Below are positions 7,021-11,873 of a DNA stretch of 11,873 nucleotides, in pieces; position 1 is the stretch's first letter; each line of letters starts with the position of its first letter. Location of the stretch: positions 1 through 11,873 of the forward strand of contig CAIJFC010000168.1 in the NCBI GenBank assembly GCA_903819815.1, in the 5' to 3' direction. This stretch comes from an uncultured Bacteroidota bacterium. Lineage in GTDB: Bacteria > Bacteroidota > Bacteroidia > Flavobacteriales > Flavobacteriaceae. The translations under genes were made by a program, and so were the position numbers. The notes below the pieces were generated by a model that saw only the letters and a program-made list of their open reading frames with translations, searched no databases and had not been told where the DNA came from.

Positions 7021-9315
7021 ATGAAAAACCTATTTAAATCTCTAATTGTATTAATTACCTTATTCTTTTTAAGTTGCTCTGCTCCAAAAACAGTGGTTGT
7101 TTCTGGTTTTAAAATTAATCCAATTGATGTAAAAGTGGATTCTATTTTAAAACTAATGACTTTAGAAGAAAAAGTAGGTCAAATGAATCAGTACAATGGT
7201 TTTTGGGATAGTACCGGACCAACACCTAAAGACGGTCAAGCTGCTAAAAAATATGCCGATTTGAAAAATGGTCTTGTTGGGGCAATGCTAAATGTTAAAG
7301 GAGTTAAGGAGGTTCGTGCCATTCAAAAAATTGCGGTAGAACAAACTCGTCTTGGTATTCCATTGCTTTTTGGTTTTGACGTGATTCACGGTTACAAAAC
7401 GATAAGCCCAATTCCATTAGCTGAAGCAGCAAGTTGGGATTTACAAGCAATAAAAAATTCGGCTTCTATGGCAGCTGAAGAAGCTTCTTCGGTAGGTATA
7501 AACTGGACTTTCGCACCTATGGTTGATGTTGCCCGTGATGCTCGTTGGGGCCGTGTAATGGAAGGTGCCGGTGAAGATCCTTATTTGGGAAGCCAAATCG
7601 CAATTGCTAGAGTTAAAGGTTTTCAAGGTGATAATTTTAAATCTAACAAGTCTATTATAGCCTGCGCCAAACATTTTGCCGGTTACGCTTTCGCAGAATC
7701 GGGTCGCGATTATAATACGGTTGATATTGGCGAATCGACTTTGCAAAATATTATTTTACCTCCATTTAAAGCCGCTTCTGATGCTGGAGTAAGAACTTTC
7801 ATGAATTCTTTTAATGAAATTGGAGGTATTCCTTCCACAGGGAATTCCTATTTGCAAAGAAAAATCCTAAAAGGAGAATGGAATTTCAATGGTTTTGTAG
7901 TTTCTGATTGGGGTTCCATCGGAGAAATGATCAATCATGGTTATGCTAAAGATAACAAACAAGCTTCTGAAATAGCGGTGAACGCAGGATCGGATATGGA
8001 CATGGAATCCAATGCCTACGTTGAAAATTTAGTAAACTTGGTTCGTGAAGGTAAAGTTAGTGAAAGCCTTATCGATGATGCTGCAGGACGAATTCTAAAA
8101 GTTAAATTTGAATTGGGTTTATTCGAAAATCCATATAAATATTGCGACGAAAACAACGAAAAACAAACTGTGGGAAAACAAGCTTTTCAAGACGGAGTTT
8201 TAGATGTTGCTAAAAAGTCGATCGTACTTTTGAAAAATGAAAATGAAGTTTTACCACTTAAAAAATCAGGTTTAAAAATCGGGTTAATTGGTGCTTTGGC
8301 AAACGATAAAACAAGTCCGTTAGGAAGTTGGAGAATCGCTGCCGATGATAATACTGCAGTTTCTGTTTTAGAAGGTATGCAGAAATACAAAGACAACCAG
8401 CTTACTTATGCTAAAGGTGCGGATGTAACTGTTGGAAGAACCCAATTTGTTTGGGAAACTAAAATTAATACCACAGACAAATCAGCATTTGTGGAAGCGA
8501 TTGCATTAGCAAAAAAAGTAGATGTGGTAGTGATGGTTTTAGGAGAACACGGTTTGCAAACAGGTGAGGGTAGAAGTAGAGCCGACTTAGGATTACCAGG
8601 AGTTCAGCAAGAGCTATTAGAAGAAATATATAAAGTCAATCCAAACATTGTTTTAGTTTTAAATAACGGTCGCCCTTTAGTAATTCCTTGGGCGGACGCT
8701 CATATTCCGGCAATTGTTGAAGCGTGGCATTTAGGAACCCAAAGTGGAAATGCAATTGCTCAAGTACTTTATGGTGATTACAATCCAAGTGGAAAATTAC
8801 CTATGACCTTCCCTAGAAATGTGGGTCAAGTGCCAATTTATTACAACTATAAAAATACTGGTAGACCAACAATGAGCGAACCTGAAAGTGTATTTTGGTC
8901 CCATTATTCTGATGAAAAAAACACGCCTCTATATCCGTTTGGTTATGGGTTGAGTTATTCTAAATTTGAATATTCTAACTTAAAATTAAGTGAAAATTCA
9001 TTTTCAAAAAATGGTGAAATTAAAGTGAGTTTTACCCTCAAAAACACTGGAAAAGTAGCTGGAAAAGAAGTAGCTCAATTGTATATTCGTGATTTAGTGG
9101 CTAGTTCTACAAGACCTGTAAGGGAACTCAAAGGATTTGAAATGGTGGAATTACAACCCAACGAATCAAAAGAAGTTACTTTCACTATCAACGAAAAAAC
9201 ACTGGAGTTCTTCACTGCAAATTCAAAATGGGAAACCGAAGCAGGAGATTTTAAAGTGTTCATTGGCGGAAGCTCAATTACTATTCTTGAAGGTAGTTTT
9301 CAATTTATAAATTAA
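7021..9315 (+). CDS. GH3 beta-glucosidase lipoprotein (BglX-like)
   Basis: This 764-residue enzyme should release glucose from the ends of beta-linked gluco-oligosaccharides. ATG 7021 gives a compact lipoprotein signal with lipobox FLSC (C19); ATG 7006 in the same frame would add only MNYQL and cannot be excluded. Residues about 33-370 are the TIM-barrel domain with GFDVIHGYK, RWGRVMEGAGEDPYLG, CAKHFAGYA (K217, H218) and the nucleophile motif VVSDWGS (D296). Residues about 390-610 are the alpha/beta sandwich, with GEHGLQTGEGRSRADLGLPG holding the probable acid/base E516. Residues about 645-755 are the Fn3-like domain (EVAQLYIRD, RELKGF). The length is normal for this class. After the lipid cysteine comes SAPKT with no acidic cluster, so it may face the periplasm, matching a role after import. 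It lies behind a terminator and 8 bp before GH16 B. Specificity for beta-1,3 links is inferred from context. Confidence 0.93.
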   Translation: MKNLFKSLIVLITLFFLSCSAPKTVVVSGFKINPIDVKVDSILKLMTLEEKVGQMNQYNGFWDSTGPTPKDGQAAKKYADLKNGLVGAMLNVKGVKEVRAIQKIAVEQTRLGIPLLFGFDVIHGYKTISPIPLAEAASWDLQAIKNSASMAAEEASSVGINWTFAPMVDVARDARWGRVMEGAGEDPYLGSQIAIARVKGFQGDNFKSNKSIIACAKHFAGYAFAESGRDYNTVDIGESTLQNIILPPFKAASDAGVRTFMNSFNEIGGIPSTGNSYLQRKILKGEWNFNGFVVSDWGSIGEMINHGYAKDNKQASEIAVNAGSDMDMESNAYVENLVNLVREGKVSESLIDDAAGRILKVKFELGLFENPYKYCDENNEKQTVGKQAFQDGVLDVAKKSIVLLKNENEVLPLKKSGLKIGLIGALANDKTSPLGSWRIAADDNTAVSVLEGMQKYKDNQLTYAKGADVTVGRTQFVWETKINTTDKSAFVEAIALAKKVDVVVMVLGEHGLQTGEGRSRADLGLPGVQQELLEEIYKVNPNIVLVLNNGRPLVIPWADAHIPAIVEAWHLGTQSGNAIAQVLYGDYNPSGKLPMTFPRNVGQVPIYYNYKNTGRPTMSEPESVFWSHYSDEKNTPLYPFGYGLSYSKFEYSNLKLSENSFSKNGEIKVSFTLKNTGKVAGKEVAQLYIRDLVASSTRPVRELKGFEMVELQPNESKEVTFTINEKTLEFFTANSKWETEAGDFKVFIGGSSITILEGSFQFIN

Positions 9316-9323
9316 CGAGCTTG

Positions 9324-10085
9324 ATGAAAAAGTTTTTTGTTGTTCTTGTTCTTATTAGTAGTTTAAATTATGCTCAAACTCAAAAAAGAAAATTGGTTTG
9401 GGAAGAGAATTTCGATTCTAAAATGCTAAATCGTGATTCTTGGAATTTTGATATTGGAAATGGATGCCCGGATTTATGCGGTTGGGGAAACAACGAACGT
9501 CAAATTTATACGGAAACAAACCATACTTTAAAAGAAGGAAATTTAATCATTCAAGCCCAACTAGAAAATGATGTTTTTACCTCTACTAAAATAACTACCA
9601 AAGGCAAAAAGCAATTCCTTTACGGTCGTTTCGAAGCGAGAGCTAAATTACCTGTTGGTCATGGTTTATGGCCTGCTTTCTGGATGTTGGGATCTAATAT
9701 TTCTACAATTGGATGGCCAAAATGCGGTGAAATTGATATCTTAGAATATATTGGCCGTGAGCCACATATGGTTTTTACTTCTTTGCATACGCAAGACAGC
9801 CATGGGGAAACGATCAATACCAAGAAAACGAAATTTGATACTATCGAAGAAGGATATCATATATATGCTATGGATTGGACGAAAGATAAAATTGAATTTT
9901 TCGTAGATTCCAAATTGGTTTATACCTTTCAACCGAGCATAAAAAACGACGATACTTGGCCGTTTAACCAACCTTTTTACCTAATTGTAAATCTAGCTGT
10001 GGGCGGTAATTTTGGCGGTCCAGACGTAGATAAATCGGTTTTTCCACAGCAATTTAGCATAGATTACATAAAAGTGTACCAATAG
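9324..10085 (+). CDS. GH16 endo-beta-1,3-glucanase, single-domain, cleavable signal peptide
   Basis: This 253-residue protein is nearly a bare GH16 catalytic domain. ATG 9324 is chosen over the TTG at 9321; it lies 8 bp after the GH3 stop, so the two are probably cotranscribed. The N-terminus MKKFFVVLVLISSLNYA-Q looks like a signal peptidase I site after A17, with no lipid cysteine, so the product should be soluble in the periplasm or released. GH16 motifs are WGNNERQIYT, RFEARAKLPVGHG, WPAFWMLG (from W116), and GEIDILE with E136 as likely nucleophile, D138 and E141 as acid/base. The EIDxxE form points to laminarinase activity. Two cysteines close together (C48 and C52, GCPDLCGWG) could make a disulfide. 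The catalytic core is clearly related to the GH16 at 5310-6950 but without PKD or middle domain, so the pair may split work between surface and periplasm. The protein ends in IDYIKVYQ. Confidence 0.93.
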   Translation: MKKFFVVLVLISSLNYAQTQKRKLVWEENFDSKMLNRDSWNFDIGNGCPDLCGWGNNERQIYTETNHTLKEGNLIIQAQLENDVFTSTKITTKGKKQFLYGRFEARAKLPVGHGLWPAFWMLGSNISTIGWPKCGEIDILEYIGREPHMVFTSLHTQDSHGETINTKKTKFDTIEEGYHIYAMDWTKDKIEFFVDSKLVYTFQPSIKNDDTWPFNQPFYLIVNLAVGGNFGGPDVDKSVFPQQFSIDYIKVYQ

Positions 10086-10179
10086 CTGATTATTATTCAA
10101 CTTCTCCATTGATTTATTAAACATTTATCACGCTTTTTTAATTTTTATTGCATTATAAATGTTAAATTTTCAAATTAAA

Positions 10180-10212
10180 TTTGTTTTATAAATAAATTTT
10201 ATATTATATTTG
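10180..10212 (+). promoter_or_regulatory. Candidate promoter of the sigma factor gene (Flavobacterium type)
   Basis: TTTG at 10180-10183 and TATATTTG at 10205-10212 are separated by 21 bp and match the Bacteroidota promoter pattern TTG, 17-23 bp, TANNTTTG. Transcription would start near 10219, leaving an AT-rich leader of about 90 nt before the sigma factor ATG at 10309. A second TAAATTTG at 10176-10183 overlaps the first element and could be the -7 box of an upstream start, though its best TTG (10148-10150) is 25 bp away. The call rests on motif match only, in very AT-rich DNA where chance matches are common. Confidence 0.45.
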
Positions 10213-10308
10213 TTTTAATATTAATTCTAATTTAACATTTGCCTATTCAGAAAACTACTTTTTAGAGATAATTCTCCAATTTTATTTTAACAACTAAAAA
10301 GTATTTTT

Positions 10309-10893
10309 ATGGCTAATGTACAAACCCCAGACGCGTTATTGGTAAAAAATTACATAGCAGGTGATGAAAATTCCTTGTCTATATTAATTAACAGACACCA
10401 ATCTAAGATTTACGGTTTTATCTATTCTAAATTATCGGATAGAGATATGGCAGATGATATCTTTCAAGATACTTTTATTAAAGTAATTAAAACCCTGAAA
10501 TCTAATTCTTACAATGAAGAAGGTAAATTTTTACCTTGGGTAATGCGAATTTCTCACAACCTTATCATTGATCATTACCGGAGAAATAAAAAAATGCCAA
10601 TGTTTAGAGAAACAGAGGACTTTTCTATTTTTTCTATTATGTCAGATAATGTACCTAATATCGAATCTCAATTGATCACTTCGCAAGTAGAAAACGATTT
10701 GAGAAAATTAATTGAAGAGCTTCCGGAAGATCAAAAAGAAGTGTTGGTAATGAGAATGTATCAAGACCTAAGTTTTAAAGAAATCTCAGAGTTAACAGGG
10801 GTTAGCATCAACACTGCCTTAGGTAGAATGCGTTATGCAATCATGAACTTAAGAAAAGTTATTGACAAACATCAAATTATATTAACAAATTAA
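10309..10893 (+). CDS. RNA polymerase sigma-70 family factor, ECF type
   Basis: This 194-residue protein should direct RNA polymerase to a specific promoter set. Residues about 24-95 match sigma region 2, with ADDIFQDTFIKV (helix that contacts the beta' subunit) and FLPWVMRISHNLIIDHYRR (promoter -10 recognition and melting). Residues about 130-185 match region 4, with LPEDQKEVLVMRMYQDLSFKEI and the helix-turn-helix around SFKEISELTGVSINTALGRMRYAIMNL. Regions 1 and 3 are absent, which is the ECF layout, and the length is usual for it. The ATG at 10309 starts the conserved sequence with no better upstream choice. No FecR-like anti-sigma gene or SusC-type receptor adjoins it in the way of iron or mucin ECF systems, so control by a membrane anti-sigma is not evident here. 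It is separated from the PUL by 223 bp with its own promoter candidate, so a role in PUL control is doubtful. Confidence 0.92.
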   Translation: MANVQTPDALLVKNYIAGDENSLSILINRHQSKIYGFIYSKLSDRDMADDIFQDTFIKVIKTLKSNSYNEEGKFLPWVMRISHNLIIDHYRRNKKMPMFRETEDFSIFSIMSDNVPNIESQLITSQVENDLRKLIEELPEDQKEVLVMRMYQDLSFKEISELTGVSINTALGRMRYAIMNLRKVIDKHQIILTN

Positions 10894-10950
10894 TACTATT
10901 TGAATACCTTTTTCGTTATAATAAAAATAGAAATTAATTCTTAATAAATT

Positions 10951-11094
10951 ATGGCGAAAATTTACCCTCAAGAAGCTTTAGAAATTTCAAAAAAATTACC
11001 AAAAAAAGAAACAATTCAATTCTTATTAAACTATTCAAAAGCCTTGAATATCGTTAAAGTTGGTAATAAATCTTTCGAAATTCTAGCTAATTAA
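10951..11094 (+). CDS. Small hypothetical protein (47 aa) behind the sigma factor
   Basis: ATG 10951 to TAA 11092 gives 47 residues: MAKIYPQEALEISKKLPKKE, then TIQFLLNYSKALNIVKVGNK, then SFEILAN. I do not recognise a family. It is lysine-rich at the front, has a probable amphipathic helix (ETIQFLLNYSKAL) and a short strand-like end (IVKVGNKSFEIL), and no signal peptide or membrane segment. It begins 57 bp after the sigma factor on the same strand and ends just before the terminator hairpin, so cotranscription with the sigma factor is likely. Its last 8 bp overlap the end of convergent nth. Support that it is real: orderly amino acid content, a good ATG in an AT-rich leader, and the terminator placed directly after its stop codon. 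A function linked to the sigma factor would be speculation. Confidence 0.6.
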   Translation: MAKIYPQEALEISKKLPKKETIQFLLNYSKALNIVKVGNKSFEILAN

Positions 11095-11770
11095 TTAAAA
11101 TCCCGATAGTTTTATCGGGATTTTTTTTGTAGTATTCATGAATCACCGTTTTACGACCAATTGTTTTCGTAATGATATCGGTTTCTAAATCCCAACCTCG
11201 AGCTGGCGAATATTCACGTCCGTACCAAATAATTTGTAAGTGCAAATCGTTCCAAAGTTCTTCGGGAAATATCCGTTTTGCATCTTTCTCCGTTTGTACC
11301 ACATTCTTCCCATTTGTTAAATTCCATCGGTACATTAACCTGTGAATGTGCGTATCTACTGGGAAAGCAGGGATTCCAAAAGCTTGTGACATCACCACAC
11401 TTGCTGTTTTATGCCCCACAGCCGGAAGCTCTTCGAGCGCCTTGAAATCCTTAGGAACTTTACCATCGTGTTTGTCAATTAGAATGTGCGATAAGCCATG
11501 AATCCCCTTCGATTTCATAGGTGATAAACCGCAAGGACGAATAATGGCTTTTATTTCCTCTACCGTCATTTTAACCATATCATATGGATTATCGGCTTTA
11601 GCAAACAATAATGGCGTGATTTTATTCACCCTTACGTCCGTGCATTGCGCCGAAAGCAAAACCGCAACAAGCAAAGTATACGGGTCTTTGTGGTCAAGCG
11701 GGATCGGAATACTCGGGTATTTTTCTTTTAACGTATTAATAACAAATGTTATTCGTTCTTGCTTATTCAT
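11087..11770 (-). CDS. nth: Endonuclease III, HhH-GPD DNA glycosylase/AP lyase lacking the Fe-S ligands
   Basis: This 227-residue base-excision repair enzyme removes oxidised pyrimidines and cuts the strand at the abasic site. Residues 30-80 carry PYTLLVAVLLSAQCTD, a hallmark of Nth. The helix-hairpin-helix is LPAVGHKTAS (115-124) with catalytic lysine K121, and the catalytic aspartate is D139 in FPVDTHIHR; these correspond to K120 and D138 of E. coli Nth. In E. coli four cysteines after HGRYTC bind a [4Fe-4S] cluster; here the segment reads YGREYSPARGWDLETD and has none of them, the only cysteines being C43 and C80. The stretch after it (about 193-227) is instead polar and ends in a Lys-rich tail. 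The start ATG at 11768-11770 gives the normal Nth N-terminus. The gene faces the sigma factor unit tail to tail and its stop codon overlaps the end of the 47-aa gene by 8 bp. Confidence 0.93.
   Translation of the reverse strand: MNKQERITFVINTLKEKYPSIPIPLDHKDPYTLLVAVLLSAQCTDVRVNKITPLLFAKADNPYDMVKMTVEEIKAIIRPCGLSPMKSKGIHGLSHILIDKHDGKVPKDFKALEELPAVGHKTASVVMSQAFGIPAFPVDTHIHRLMYRWNLTNGKNVVQTEKDAKRIFPEELWNDLHLQIIWYGREYSPARGWDLETDIITKTIGRKTVIHEYYKKNPDKTIGILIN
11097..11128 (+). terminator. Intrinsic terminator of the sigma factor unit, convergent with nth
   Basis: A 12-bp perfect stem, left arm AAAATCCCGATA (11097-11108), loop GTTT, right arm TATCGGGATTTT (11113-11124), runs into eight T (11121-11128). 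It starts two bases after the stop codon of the 47-aa gene. On the minus strand the same hairpin is followed by only four T, so it would be a weaker terminator for nth, whose last codons lie in the stem. Confidence 0.9.
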
Positions 11771-11873
11771 TTTTCGTTAAATTTGAATCGTAAATTTACT
11801 ACAATTATTGTATTGATTTTCATTTTCAAATAAGCAGTTTCAATTTAAAACAGATACCATGACCACATAAAAA

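Noticed and set aside
10086..10175. Terminator after GH16 B
   Set aside because: The stretch has T-runs but no stable hairpin before them, so no terminator can be claimed.
10159..10191. A ten-codon ORF (MLNFQIKFVL) in the region before the sigma factor
   Set aside because: It is very short, low in complexity and overlaps the best promoter candidate; AT-rich DNA gives such frames by chance.
10309..10893. The ECF sigma factor as the regulator of the adjacent PUL
   Set aside because: No anti-sigma gene or N-terminal signalling arrangement can be tied to it in this window, it has its own promoter candidate and terminator, and it sits with nth in what looks like a core genome block.
11759..11785. 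TTG (11759-11761) and TAAATTTG (11778-11785) as a rightward promoter for a gene beyond the window
   Set aside because: The 16-bp gap is shorter than the usual 17-23 bp, the first element lies in the nth coding region, and no start codon with an open frame follows before the window ends.
11771..11873. Possible nth promoter on the minus strand
   Set aside because: The nearest match is TAAATTTA inside the palindrome GTAAATTTAC at 11790-11799, which lacks the final G, and no TTG lies at the right distance. I see no other feature in these 103 bp.
1..11873. CRISPR arrays, tRNA, rRNA, insertion sequences or phage genes
   Set aside because: No spaced repeats, transposase or integrase motifs, tRNA-like cloverleaf or rRNA sequence was seen on either strand.

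Overview
The window looks like chromosome of a Flavobacterium-like member of the Bacteroidota. The DNA is AT-rich, genes follow each other at 8-35 bp with no visible Shine-Dalgarno sequences, a SusC/SusD pair is present, lipoproteins carry acidic residues just after the lipid cysteine, and promoter candidates match the Flavobacterium TTG...TANNTTTG type rather than the E. coli type. The genus is an inference; no rRNA or other marker is present.

Region 1 (1-10085) is most of a polysaccharide utilisation locus (PUL) for a beta-1,3-glucan such as laminarin. In order it holds a susC-type TonB-dependent transporter whose 5' end lies outside the window, a susD-type lipoprotein, a surface glycan-binding lipoprotein with two PKD/Fn3-like repeats and a jelly-roll domain, a multidomain GH16 endo-glucanase lipoprotein, a GH3 beta-glucosidase lipoprotein and a second, single-domain GH16 with a cleavable signal peptide. 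The expected route is: glucan is bound and cut at the cell surface (binding protein, GH16 A, SusD), oligosaccharides are imported through SusC, and GH16 B plus GH3 finish them to glucose in the periplasm. A strong intrinsic terminator between GH16 A and GH3 suggests two expression levels or transcription units. No PUL regulator is visible; it may lie upstream.

Region 2 (10086-11094) holds an AT-rich promoter region, an ECF-type RNA polymerase sigma factor and a 47-codon hypothetical gene. A hairpin with a T-run at about 11097-11128 ends this unit. Region 3 (11087-11770, minus strand) is endonuclease III (nth), convergent with the small gene; its last codons lie inside the shared terminator hairpin. 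Its sequence lacks the four cysteines that hold the [4Fe-4S] cluster in E. coli Nth. The last 103 bp hold no recognisable gene.

Most of the window belongs to known families. I see no clearly undescribed system. The points most worth a second look are a G7 tract in GH16 A where loss of one G creates an immediate stop, an unnamed middle domain of about 190 residues in the same protein, the cluster-less Nth, the internal PUL terminator and the 47-aa protein behind the sigma factor.
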